A stretch of DNA of 64,000 nucleotides from Maridesulfovibrio sp. (GTDB lineage: Bacteria; Desulfobacterota; Desulfovibrionia; Desulfovibrionales; Desulfovibrionaceae): the NCBI RefSeq assembly GCF_963677005.1, contig NZ_OY781616.1, forward strand, positions 3,047,001 through 3,111,000, in the 5' to 3' direction. Positions 45,429 through 53,314 of this stretch are shown piece by piece. Made by a program: the position numbers and the translations under genes. The notes beneath the pieces were generated by a model, which was not told where the DNA came from, did no database searches, and saw only the letters and a list, made by a program, of their open reading frames with translations. How positions within the stretch are numbered: position 1 is the stretch's first letter; the number at the start of each line of letters is the position of its first letter.

Positions 45429-45524
45429 CTATTTGCTTTTAAAAGCTATCCGGAAGCACATTATGGCTCCACCCCAGGTGATGAGGAGTCCGAACAGCAT
45501 CATGATGATTGCGCTTGTGGTCAT
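45429..45524 (-). CDS. Small subunit of NSS-family amino-acid transporter (MetS-like, 31 aa)
   Basis: A 31-residue single-helix membrane protein, MTTSAIIMMLFGLLITWGG then AIMCFRIAFKSK, starts two bases after the stop of the large symporter gene. Its Shine-Dalgarno sequence AAGGAG lies inside the last codons of that gene, so translation is coupled. It matches the MetS type of small subunit: a polar N-terminus, one hydrophobic helix with a WGG segment, and a basic tail. In the corynebacterial MetPS system the small subunit is needed for methionine and alanine uptake. Its position right after the transporter makes the call firm despite the length. Confidence 0.85.
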   Translation of the reverse strand: MTTSAIIMMLFGLLITWGGAIMCFRIAFKSK

Positions 45525-45526
45525 TT

Positions 45527-47035
45527 TTATCTCCTTTTGAGGAAGCTGCTGTTGGTGGATACGATTTTTGCGAATGAGTATTGCTTAATGGAAAAGATCA
45601 TCGCAAAAACCAGGCAGGCAAAGAGCACTGCCCATCCGTAGGCCACGATTGCGTCAGTGGAGTATCCTTCGTAGTTCTTGCCGATGTCTCCGATGAAGTT
45701 GGAAACGAGCATGAACCCGAGCATTGCCGGAACCAGAAAGCGCAGGCTGTTCATCCATAGGGAACCGACCTTGATTTCAGAGGTCTTGTTCACGTGTTCG
45801 CGCAGGCTTTCCAGATCGCAGAACCAGGCAATGAACATGATTTCTATGAACCCGCCGAGCAGGATACCGAAGTTGTTTACAAAGTGATCGACAATATCAA
45901 GCAGGTAGAGGCCGCCGCCGGTGGCGAATGCCGAGCTTACCAGAAAACCGGCGGTACAGAAGATTATCGCTGCTGTTTTGCGGGTCACGTTCATTTTGTC
46001 AATGATGGATGAAACAACAACTTCGGTGATGGAAATCATGGAGGAGAGCCCGGCGACAACGAGCGCCAGGAAGAAAAGTACACCGAAAAATACCGGTGCC
46101 GGCATCAGGTTTACCGCTGTCGGCAGGGTGATGAAGGCCAGTCCGACCCCTGCTCCGGCAACTTCGCTGATGGGTACGCCCTGCTGCTGGGCCATGTAAC
46201 CGAGAACGCTGAAGATCATAATTCCGGAGATTATGCTGAAACCGCAGTTTATGAACACTGTCATGCAGGCATTGTTGTTGATATCGGAATCTTTGGGCAG
46301 ATAACTGGAGTATGAGAGCATAATTCCGAATCCGATGGAGAGGCTGAAGAAGATCTGCCCGAATGCATCTGCCCAGACCTTGCCGTCCATGATTGCGGAA
46401 AAGTCCGGTTTGAACAGCCAGTTGATACCGTCAACAGCTCCGGGAAGAGTAAGTCCGCGGGCGATGAAGACGAAGACAAGTATGAAAAGTACGGGCATGA
46501 AAACTTTGTTCACCCTTTCGATGCCGCTTTTAACGCCGGTAAAAACCGCTATGAAGGTAAAAATCCACGCAGCTGCTGTTGCCGTGAAAATATTTGAGTG
46601 TACTCCTCCGAGGTTCATCGGGGAGTCGGTAAGGCCGAGAAACTGGTGGAAAAAGAAATCCTTCGGTGCATCACCCCACCCCTGCGTGAATGCAAAGGCG
46701 AGATAGTTTATCGCCCAGGCGATAACGACTACATAATAGGATGCAATGACAAAAGAGACCATGACCTGCCACCAGCCTAGCCATTCCCATTTTCCGGATA
46801 TGGACGAGAAGATTTTGGGCGCGGAACCCTTGAATCTCTGACCGAGTCCGAATTCAAGGATCATGAAGGGAATGCCCGCAGCAAGCATTGCCACGAAGTA
46901 TGGAATGAGGAATGCGCCACCGCCGTTGTCATAAACCATGTAGGGGAAACGCCAGATATTACCCAGACCGATTGCAGAACCGACGGCGGCCAGAATAAAG
47001 CCGGTGCGTGATCCCCATGTTTCTCTTTTATGCAT
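45527..47035 (-). CDS. Sodium-dependent amino-acid transporter, NSS/SNF family
   Basis: The 502-residue inner-membrane symporter has 11-12 helices and the NSS sodium-site signature at the N-terminus: WGSRTGFILAAVGSAIGLGNIWRFPYMVYDNGGGAFLIPYF. FFSLSIGFGIMLSYSSYLP in helix 6 and ALVVAGLSSMISITEVVV in helix 8 hold other sodium and substrate ligands. It probably imports methionine, alanine or similar neutral amino acids, given the MetS-like small subunit encoded next. AGGAG lies 9 nt before ATG 47035; the TTG at 47056 would place seven extra residues over that site. Methionine uptake would complement the homocysteine genes nearby, which is inference. Confidence 0.92.
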   Translation of the reverse strand: MHKRETWGSRTGFILAAVGSAIGLGNIWRFPYMVYDNGGGAFLIPYFVAMLAAGIPFMILEFGLGQRFKGSAPKIFSSISGKWEWLGWWQVMVSFVIASYYVVVIAWAINYLAFAFTQGWGDAPKDFFFHQFLGLTDSPMNLGGVHSNIFTATAAAWIFTFIAVFTGVKSGIERVNKVFMPVLFILVFVFIARGLTLPGAVDGINWLFKPDFSAIMDGKVWADAFGQIFFSLSIGFGIMLSYSSYLPKDSDINNNACMTVFINCGFSIISGIMIFSVLGYMAQQQGVPISEVAGAGVGLAFITLPTAVNLMPAPVFFGVLFFLALVVAGLSSMISITEVVVSSIIDKMNVTRKTAAIIFCTAGFLVSSAFATGGGLYLLDIVDHFVNNFGILLGGFIEIMFIAWFCDLESLREHVNKTSEIKVGSLWMNSLRFLVPAMLGFMLVSNFIGDIGKNYEGYSTDAIVAYGWAVLFACLVFAMIFSIKQYSFAKIVSTNSSFLKRR

Positions 47036-47495
47036 TTTTAGGAACTCCTTTAACAAATACAGCTGACTTCCGCTTTTTTTGCGAAATCAGAAAAAAATAT
47101 AAACAAAATGCGTTAATCGCATAAAGTCGCACTCCCAATAGAATACATTTTTGTCAATGTCCATTAAATCGAATTCACAAAATTATCTTTTTCCAACAAT
47201 CGTACTGAAATATTCTTTGTTTAACGAAATTTATACGTTTGGGTAAGAACAGATATTTTTAATTACTGTGAATCAGGTATGCCTTGTATTTGTGGTTTTG
47301 ATTTTTTTATTGGTTGATTTGGTATATGTTCTTAAATAACAATGTATTGAAAATGTGTACGCTCACACCTGATTGCTGATTTTAACTGTCTGCGATCATG
47401 AGATAGGCAGAGGTGGAGCGGTCAAGTAGGTTCTCGACTTATGTACCTGATTGGTATTATGTTCTGCCTCAGAAAATGATCAGGGAGATTTAGCA
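47036..47495. other. AT-rich divergent intergenic region (460 bp)
   Basis: No gene is supported. The region is clearly more AT-rich than its surroundings and must carry the promoters of the symporter operon and of the receiver gene. A possible -10 element for the receiver gene is TATTAT at about 47454-47459. I see no terminator pair or convincing long inverted repeat. Confidence 0.4.
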
Positions 47496-47855
47496 ATGGC
47501 ACACATACTGGTTCTTGATGATGTTGTTGATGCCGGTATCCTTTTGAAGCGTATTCTGGAACGCAAAGGACATCAGGTTTCTGTTTTTTCGGAAGAGGAA
47601 GAGGCAATAGCCTTTGCCCGCAGGAACAATGCAGACCTGGCAATACTGGACATCAAGCTGAAAAAAATGACCGGTGTGGAAGTGCTTGAAGAGCTCAAGA
47701 AAATATCCCCGGATATCCGGGTGATAATGCTTACCGGGTATCCCACCCTGGAAACCGCGCGAGAATCACTCAAACACGGGGCAAACGAATACTGTGTCAA
47801 ACCGATAGACAAAGAAGAGCTTGAGATGAAGGTAGAGGACGTGCTCGCGCAATAG
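47496..47855 (+). CDS. Single-domain response regulator (receiver only)
   Basis: The 119-residue protein is a stand-alone receiver: MAHILVLDDVVDAGILLKRIL with the acidic pair LDD, phospho-acceptor Asp in ADLAILDIKLKKMTGVEVLE near residue 52, the Thr in VIMLTGYPTLETA, and the Lys in EYCVKPIDKEELE. There is no output domain, so it acts by protein contact or in a phosphorelay. GGGAG lies 8 nt before ATG 47496. fabD follows 57 bp downstream on the same strand; no kinase is adjacent. Confidence 0.9.
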   Translation: MAHILVLDDVVDAGILLKRILERKGHQVSVFSEEEEAIAFARRNNADLAILDIKLKKMTGVEVLEELKKISPDIRVIMLTGYPTLETARESLKHGANEYCVKPIDKEELEMKVEDVLAQ

Positions 47856-47912
47856 CGGCATGCTTCCTTTACCGTCAGATGCGCCTGATCATCAAATTCA
47901 AGGAGAAATATA

Positions 47913-48836
47913 ATGTCTGATTTATCGATACTTTTTCCCGGACAGGGCTCTCAGGAGCCCGGAATGGGCCGTGATCTTGCTGAAAAATGGTCCGAAGCCG
48001 CCGGACTTTGGAAATTTGCCGAAGACGAGTCCGGATTGCCCCTGCGTGAAATATACTGGGAAGGCGGACCGGCGGACATGGCCAGGACGGACGCCCTGCA
48101 GCCTGCCCTGACTGTAGTGAACCTCTCGTTGTGGCTCTATCTCAAGGACAGCCTGAAACCTGCGGCAACTGCAGGACACAGCCTTGGCGAATTCGCTTCT
48201 CTCGGAGCTTCCGGTGTTCTTTCGGTGGAAGACACCATCAAGGCCGTCTGCCTGCGCGGCAAGCTTATGTCTCAGGTCGGAAATGCCGATCACGGGATGG
48301 CTGCTGTTCTCAAGATGAGCCAGTCTGATGTTGAGGAGGCTGTTGAATACGGCGCATCCGAAACAGGCAGGGAACTGCGTATAGCCAATTACAATTCTCC
48401 TGCACAATACGTGATCAGCGGTGAAAAGGAAGCAATTGATGCCGCCGGTACCGTGATCAAGGAAAAGAAGGGTCGTGCAGTGCCTCTCCCGGTCAGCGGA
48501 GCTTTTCACAGCCCCCTGATCAAGGAAGCTGCAGATGAATTTTCCATCTATCTGCAAAAGCTGGACTGGCATGCACCGGCATTTCCCGTCTATTTCAATG
48601 CCACCGCATCGACCGAGTCTTCTGCGGAAGCGATAAAGAAGATCATGTGCTCGCAGATGACTTCATCCGTTCGCTGGATCGAAATCATTTCCAACCAGTA
48701 TGATGCGGGTGTGCGTAATTTCATTGAGCTGGGACCGAAAGGCGTTCTTACCAAGCTGCTTGTGGCAAACCTCAAGGGCAAAGAGTATGAAGGAAAGGGA
48801 GTCGGCAACCTTGAACAGGCCGATCAGCTGAAATAA
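47913..48836 (+). CDS. fabD: Malonyl-CoA:ACP transacylase
   Basis: FabD loads malonyl groups on acyl carrier protein for fatty-acid synthesis. The 307-residue product has SILFPGQGSQEPGMGRDL, the nucleophile in TAGHSLGEFASLGASGVLS, ISGEKEAIDAA and the catalytic histidine in PVSGAFHSPLI. It is isolated from any fab/acpP cluster, with a receiver gene before it and a terminator after it. An acyltransferase for a specialised product is possible, but no polyketide genes are nearby, so the housekeeping role is preferred. Confidence 0.9.
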   Translation: MSDLSILFPGQGSQEPGMGRDLAEKWSEAAGLWKFAEDESGLPLREIYWEGGPADMARTDALQPALTVVNLSLWLYLKDSLKPAATAGHSLGEFASLGASGVLSVEDTIKAVCLRGKLMSQVGNADHGMAAVLKMSQSDVEEAVEYGASETGRELRIANYNSPAQYVISGEKEAIDAAGTVIKEKKGRAVPLPVSGAFHSPLIKEAADEFSIYLQKLDWHAPAFPVYFNATASTESSAEAIKKIMCSQMTSSVRWIEIISNQYDAGVRNFIELGPKGVLTKLLVANLKGKEYEGKGVGNLEQADQLK

Positions 48837-48858
48837 AAGTTATATTTGATAACATGTT

Positions 48859-48900
48859 ATGCCGCTGCGGAAGAATTTTCGCAGCGGCATTTTTATATGT
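48859..48900 (+). terminator. Rho-independent terminator of fabD
   Basis: ATGCCGCTGCG (48859-48869) pairs with CGCAGCGGCAT (48880-48890), followed by TTTTTATATGTTTTT. The rest of the 318-bp gap to 49154 is AT-rich and shows no other element I can name beyond the expected promoter of the ferredoxin/AOR operon. Confidence 0.9.
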
Positions 48901-49154
48901 TTTTCCAGATAGCGGTTTGCGAAATAACAACGCAAAAAAAGCACCAAGTTAATTCCCGAAGTACAGCTGATTTATAAATTTTCATAACAGCACAATTTTA
49001 CCGCAAAATTTACATTTTCAAATCAATGATATGTGCTATTCATAGGGTTAATACTTTGCCGCACAGCGGATGTCTCTGTATTTTCTGTTCCGCACAGGGC
49101 ATTTTCCGCCTGATTTGATATGAACGGTTTTAAATTGATGTATCGGAGAAACGT

Positions 49155-49586
49155 ATGAAAATTCTTACCGCATCCAGGATGGAGCGCTGCATAGGATGCC
49201 ATTCCTGTTCATTTGCCTGCGCCAGACTGGTTCATAAACTGCTTTCATGGAATACGGCAGGAATCAGGATTTCTTCATCCGGGGGGCTTTCAACCGGATT
49301 TGTTGCAACCGTATGCATGGCCTGTTCCCCGGCCCCATGTGCCGAAGCCTGCCCGACCGGAGCACTGGTTCCCCGTAAAAAAGGCGGCGGGGTTATTTTT
49401 AAAAAGGATAGTTGCATCCGTTGCGGTAAATGCGCTCCGGCCTGTCCTGTCGGGGCCATCTACCTTGATCTGAAGGACCGCCCTTATGTCTGCATCCATT
49501 GCGGAAGGTGCGTTGCCTTCTGCCCGCATGAATGCCTTGAAATGGTCGAGTATGCAGGGCCTGAGGAAATGGAGGTACGGAAATGA
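49155..49586 (+). CDS. Polyferredoxin-type partner of aldehyde ferredoxin oxidoreductase
   Basis: The 143-residue protein has four cysteine clusters for [4Fe-4S] centres: CIGCHSCSFAC, CMACSPAPCAEACPTGAL, CIRCGKCAPACPVGAI and CIHCGRCVAFCPHECL. It has no signal peptide, so it is cytoplasmic. Its stop overlaps the ATG of the aldehyde oxidoreductase gene (ATGA), so it is almost certainly the electron acceptor subunit of that enzyme, passing electrons to ferredoxin, NAD or a membrane partner not encoded here. The CGGAG site before the ATG is clear. Confidence 0.92.
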   Translation: MKILTASRMERCIGCHSCSFACARLVHKLLSWNTAGIRISSSGGLSTGFVATVCMACSPAPCAEACPTGALVPRKKGGGVIFKKDSCIRCGKCAPACPVGAIYLDLKDRPYVCIHCGRCVAFCPHECLEMVEYAGPEEMEVRK

Positions 49587-51361
49587 TACGCGATTATTTC
49601 AGAGTGCTGGTGGTCGACCTTGCAACAGGCAGGGGGAGCGTGGCCAAAGTTGAAGGACGCAATGAATTTGCCGGTGGAAGCGGGCTCGGCGCATTGCTGT
49701 TCGAGCTTTACGGACATGCGGACAGGCCGTGGGACGACCCGGACCAGCCGATAATTTTTTCCATAGGACCGCTTACCGGGCTTTTCCCGCTCATGAGCAA
49801 GACGGTCTGTTCCTTCAAATCCCCGTATCATGATCAGTTCACGGAAAGCCATGCAGGTGGACGTTCGGCCCTTGCAATCCGTTTTGCCGATTACGACGCC
49901 ATAGTTATCAAGGGACGCGCGCATAGGCTTTCATGTCTCTCCATAGGAATGAAGCATCTGGAACTGAAGGATGTGCATTTTCTGGCCGGTAAAGATGTTT
50001 TCGAAACCGGCAAGATTCTGCGGCGCATGTTTCCGGGTTCAGGACACCGCTCCATCCTGCGTATCGGTCCTGCCGGTGAGAATCTTTCCGGCATGGCCTG
50101 CATCAATGCGGATACCTACCGGCATTTCGGGCGGCTCGGTTCCGGTTCCGTCATGGGGTCCAAAAACCTCAAAGGCATAGTTATTCAGGGAGACGGGTCT
50201 TTTGCCCTGCCGGATGGCGGCGATTATCCCGAAGTATACCGGCAGGTCTACGAAAAGATGACAGCCACTGACATGATGAGCAAATATCATAACCTCGGAA
50301 CGGCAGCCAACCTGAACTCCCTGAACGAACTCAAGTCCCTGCCATGGCGCAATCTGCAGGCCACAAAGGACGAGGGTATTTCCGGCATTACCGGCGAAAG
50401 GTTTGCCGATGATACTCTGCTGCGCAATGCGGCCTGTGCCGGTTGTCCGGTAGGATGCATACACATCGGTTTTGTGCGTGAAAAATTCATGGAGCAGAAT
50501 CAGTATCTCTATAGGCAGGTTGCCTACGATTACGAGCCGATATTTGCCACCGGATCAATGCTTGGAGTAACCGATGCGTCCAGTGTTCTGGACATAATGG
50601 ACGAGGTGGAGAAGGCCGGTCTGGATGTTATGTCCGGCGGTGTAGCGCTGGCCTGGGCGACAGAGGCCTTCGAAAAGGGGCTGGTTACGGAAAAAGAGAC
50701 AATTGTGCCGCTGGCTTTCGGCGATGCGCAGAATTACAGAAAAGCGGTTTATTATCTCGGGCAGTCCGAAAACGAATTCTACGCTTCCTTGAGCAAGGGT
50801 ACACTTGTCGCGGCCGCCAGATACGGAGGCAGTGATTTTGCCTGCGTACTCGGGCAGGAAATGGCCGGGTATGCTACCGGCGAGACCTTTTATGTTGCCG
50901 AGGGACTGGGCTTCAGGCACTCCCATCTGGATTCCGGCGGATATTCCTGGGATCAGAAGCACGATGCCAAGGATGCTGCCGCCGTATGTGATTTCCTCAT
51001 ATCCGATGAAACCGGCAGGGCTTTTCTGACCTCCATGGTTTCATGCCTTTTCGGACGCGGTATCTACAATGACGAGCAGCTTGCGCAGTGTCTTCGTTCT
51101 GTAGGATATCCGGAACTTGCGGAAAATATGCATTCCGTGGGCGAAAGAATAAGGGCCTTGCGCTGGAAGGTGCGTTTCGATACCGGGTATGATCCTGATG
51201 CGATTAAAATTCCCGAACGTTATCATGAAATAACAACCTGGAAGGGAAAAACAGATCCCGCATACCTTGAAGAACTCAAGGCCGAATACGGCAGGAGAAT
51301 ACGGGAGCTGGTTTCCGAAGCACATCTCAAGGAATTGGGATTGAAAAAAGCTGAAAAATAA
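49583..51361 (+). CDS. Aldehyde ferredoxin oxidoreductase family tungsto/molybdoenzyme
   Basis: The 592-residue protein oxidises aldehydes to carboxylic acids, or runs in reverse with low-potential electrons, using a bis-pterin tungsten (or molybdenum) cofactor and one [4Fe-4S] cluster. Landmarks are the N-terminal LVVDLATGRG and EFAGGSGLGALLF, ESHAGGRSALAIRFADYDAIVIKGRA, RIGPAGENLSGMACINAD, GRLGSGSVMGSKNLKGIVIQG, the cluster CAGCPVGC and a distal Cys in TSMVSCLFGRGI. LDSGGYSWDQKHD holds pterin-contact residues. The subfamily cannot be fixed; benzoyl-CoA reductase (BamB) relatives and WOR-type enzymes are alternatives. It forms a two-gene operon with its ferredoxin. tRNA-Phe follows 53 bp downstream. 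Confidence 0.9.
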   Translation: MIRDYFRVLVVDLATGRGSVAKVEGRNEFAGGSGLGALLFELYGHADRPWDDPDQPIIFSIGPLTGLFPLMSKTVCSFKSPYHDQFTESHAGGRSALAIRFADYDAIVIKGRAHRLSCLSIGMKHLELKDVHFLAGKDVFETGKILRRMFPGSGHRSILRIGPAGENLSGMACINADTYRHFGRLGSGSVMGSKNLKGIVIQGDGSFALPDGGDYPEVYRQVYEKMTATDMMSKYHNLGTAANLNSLNELKSLPWRNLQATKDEGISGITGERFADDTLLRNAACAGCPVGCIHIGFVREKFMEQNQYLYRQVAYDYEPIFATGSMLGVTDASSVLDIMDEVEKAGLDVMSGGVALAWATEAFEKGLVTEKETIVPLAFGDAQNYRKAVYYLGQSENEFYASLSKGTLVAAARYGGSDFACVLGQEMAGYATGETFYVAEGLGFRHSHLDSGGYSWDQKHDAKDAAAVCDFLISDETGRAFLTSMVSCLFGRGIYNDEQLAQCLRSVGYPELAENMHSVGERIRALRWKVRFDTGYDPDAIKIPERYHEITTWKGKTDPAYLEELKAEYGRRIRELVSEAHLKELGLKKAEK

Positions 51362-51414
51362 AAAAAGTTCTTGCCAATCACCTGATGTTTGGTTAGTTAT
51401 CTCTCCTCAGCGGC

Positions 51415-51490
51415 GCCGAGGTAGCTCAGTCGGTAGAGCAGGGGACTGAAAATCCCCGTGTCGGCAGTTCAATTCTGTCCCTCGGCACCA
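51415..51490 (+). tRNA. tRNA-Phe (GAA)
   Basis: A complete cloverleaf: acceptor GCCGAGG (51415-51421) pairs with CCTCGGC (51480-51486), D-arm GCTCAGTCGGTAGAGC, and anticodon stem GGGGA/TCCCC around loop CTGAAAA with anticodon GAA at 51448-51450. The T-arm is CAGTTCAATTCTG, and ACCA is encoded (51487-51490). A terminator lies 13 bp downstream. Genomic islands often use tRNA-Phe as integration sites; no integrase or repeated 3' end is seen here. Confidence 0.98.
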
Positions 51491-51502
51491 CTTGCCACAA
51501 AT

Positions 51503-51538
51503 CGCCCTCTTGACCGGATCTTGAGGGCGCTTTTTTTT
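51503..51538 (+). terminator. Terminator after tRNA-Phe
   Basis: CGCCCTC (51503-51509) pairs with GAGGGCG (51523-51529), followed by eight Ts (51531-51538). Confidence 0.92.
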
Positions 51539-51548
51539 GCCTTTCCGT

Positions 51549-52310
51549 TTATTCCCCGGAAGACCTGTTTATCCAGATCAGCGAGCACATCCTCCCGGAT
51601 TCCTTTTCCCTGCGATATGAGAAAAAAGTATCCGGCATGGAGAAGGTGCACATATCCAGACTGTAGATATTACGTTCTTCCAGACCTGCTTCAAGCAACT
51701 GGTCGCGGGTGAGTTTCCACAGGTCCATGGTCTGCTCTGTTTCGCTGTAGTAATTTTCGAAGCCGGGTTCAAAGTCTGTAGTAAAGTTTACGAACATTGC
51801 CGCCTTTGGGCTGAGACTCGGACCCCTGACAGCCAGCAGTTCTGAAGGCTCGCAGGAATAGTGCGCGCATATTTCAGCCACCCCTTTTCCCGGAAAATTA
51901 ATGGCATTGCCCCGCCATCCGTTGTGCAGTGCGGCAACAAAATCGCCGTTTTTATGCGCCAGCAGGATGGGCTGGCAGTCTGCGGTCTTGACCACCAGCG
52001 CGTGACCTTTTGCGGAAGTTGCCAGTCCGTCGCCTTCAATCTCCGCGACATTGCCCGGAGAACCTTCTTCCGGCTCGAAATGGATTATATCTCCGTGAAC
52101 CTGTCTGCATTCGTGCCACTGTGACACGCCCAGTGATGAGGCCAGCTCTGTCCTGTTGGCGCGTACATCATAAGGGTCGTCACCTACATCAAATGAAAGG
52201 TTGCCTTCATCGAACGGCGCTTTGCAGTTTCCGCCTCTTCTGGTGGTGAAAACGGCCGAGACATTGTCGAGCCCCGGAAAAACAAAAGGTATGTAAGTCA
52301 GTTTTGCCAT
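51549..52310 (-). CDS. pgeF: Peptidoglycan editing factor PgeF (YfiH/YlmD, laccase-domain family)
   Basis: PgeF removes wrongly incorporated amino acids from muropeptide precursors; earlier annotations call the family laccase or polyphenol oxidase. The 253-residue product has FTTRRGGNCKAPFDEGNLSFDVGDDP, the metal-site residues in QVHGD, KTADCQPILL and ALHNGWRGN, the His/Cys/His set of the family, and NIYSLDMCTFSMPDTFFSYRREKESGRMCSLIWI at the C-terminus. Its start overlaps the 5-formyltetrahydrofolate cyclo-ligase gene by 13 bp, so the two are cotranscribed. Confidence 0.9.
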   Translation of the reverse strand: MAKLTYIPFVFPGLDNVSAVFTTRRGGNCKAPFDEGNLSFDVGDDPYDVRANRTELASSLGVSQWHECRQVHGDIIHFEPEEGSPGNVAEIEGDGLATSAKGHALVVKTADCQPILLAHKNGDFVAALHNGWRGNAINFPGKGVAEICAHYSCEPSELLAVRGPSLSPKAAMFVNFTTDFEPGFENYYSETEQTMDLWKLTRDQLLEAGLEERNIYSLDMCTFSMPDTFFSYRREKESGRMCSLIWINRSSGE

Positions 52311-52885
52311 ATCAGTTCCCTGTCAGTACAGATTAGTCCAACCGGACGGTCCCAAGGTTCGTGAGGGAACCCGTCCACAATCTGGAAGGAGTAGCAGACC
52401 CCTACGGCCAGAAATCCGTCCTTTTGCGGACGGGCCAGAAAACGGTCGTAATAGCCGCCGCCGAATCCTATCCTGTAGCCGGTGCGGTCGAATCCGACAC
52501 CCGGCACTATAATCAGGTCCGGGTTGACCGCGTCCGGGAATTCGCACCGGGAGCGGCACGGTTCCATGATCCCGAACGATCCTCCAACCATATCCTTTTC
52601 CGCCCGCACCACGCCGAAATCCATAATGCCCGGTTCGTTCCGGCGGCAGCAGGGCATGAACAGCTTCTTTCCGCTGTCCCAGGCCTCGCGCAGCAGGGGA
52701 CGAACATCGACTTCGTTCCTGATGGGCCAGTACAGCAGCACTTCCTGTGCCTTACGCCACTGGTCGAGTTCAAGGACAGACCCGACGATTTCGCCGCTTG
52801 CCCTGTCCACCTCCGGGCCGGACATCAGAGAACGGTGTTCCAGAAGCCTTTTTCTGATTACGTTCTTATCCACTGGTATCTCCAT
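52298..52885 (-). CDS. 5-formyltetrahydrofolate cyclo-ligase
   Basis: This enzyme converts 5-formyl-THF to methenyl-THF using ATP and returns stored folate to one-carbon metabolism. The 195-residue product begins VIRKRLLEHRSLMSGPEV, has WPIRNEVDVRPLLREAW, PDLIIVPGVGFDRTGYRIGFGGGYYDRFLA (substrate and nucleotide loop) and GVCYSFQIVDGFPHEPWDRPVGLICTDREL. In many proteobacteria the 6S RNA gene lies directly upstream of this gene, but I do not see a convincing 6S structure in 52890-53090. It overlaps pgeF by 13 bp. Confidence 0.93.
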   Translation of the reverse strand: MEIPVDKNVIRKRLLEHRSLMSGPEVDRASGEIVGSVLELDQWRKAQEVLLYWPIRNEVDVRPLLREAWDSGKKLFMPCCRRNEPGIMDFGVVRAEKDMVGGSFGIMEPCRSRCEFPDAVNPDLIIVPGVGFDRTGYRIGFGGGYYDRFLARPQKDGFLAVGVCYSFQIVDGFPHEPWDRPVGLICTDRELIWQN

Positions 52886-53128
52886 CCGGTCTTCATTTTA
52901 GTTCGTCTGAATTTGAGCATGCCTTGCAGGGAAAAATCAACAAAAGAGTGCAACGATCAGGCAACGTTAAAATGACTGTTCCAGTTTTGATCCTTCGAAC
53001 AGGCCATTGGTTTTTGAAGCTGATAATGATATGCGATTGCCAGGGATATCCATGATGTCTCCGACGGCATCTCTGCTCTCAACAGATCGCTAAAACTCAA
53101 AGCAAAGCTTTTCGTTAAGCGACTGTAA

Positions 53129-53180
53129 GGCCTGCCGGGGGCCTTAAACCCTTTTGCAAAAGGGTTTAAGAATCCCAAAA
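53129..53180 (-). repeat. Second-type palindromic repeat with the same architecture as copies A-D
   Basis: A perfect 28-bp palindrome (53143-53170, half-site CTTAAACCCTTTTG) is flanked on the minus strand by GGGATTC before it and GGCCCCCGGCAGGCC after it. That order (GGGATTC, palindrome, CCGCCGG-type stem) is the same as in copy B at 36911-36990, but the palindrome sequence is different. It lies in the 429-bp gap 52886-53314; the rest of the gap holds no convincing gene. Confidence 0.75.
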
Positions 53181-53314
53181 CCTTTTATTAAGGCTTCGCC
53201 ATTGCGGTATTGTGGATTAATTGTGTTTTTAATATACTGTTTTTATTTGAAAAAATATAGCATAATGCTGAAGTAAAGAGCAACAACACAAAATAACGAA
53301 TAACCGGAGTCAGT

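Noticed and set aside
51415..51538. tRNA-Phe as an integrated-element attachment site
   Set aside because: There is no integrase, no duplicated 3' end of the tRNA, and downstream genes are housekeeping.
52886..53090. 6S RNA gene upstream of the 5-formyl-THF cyclo-ligase, as in many proteobacteria
   Set aside because: No long closing stem with a central bubble could be found on the minus strand there.
52957..53178. 73-codon minus-strand frame over the second repeat type
   Set aside because: It begins inside the palindromic repeat and has no ribosome site or recognisable domain; probably a chance frame through repeat sequence.
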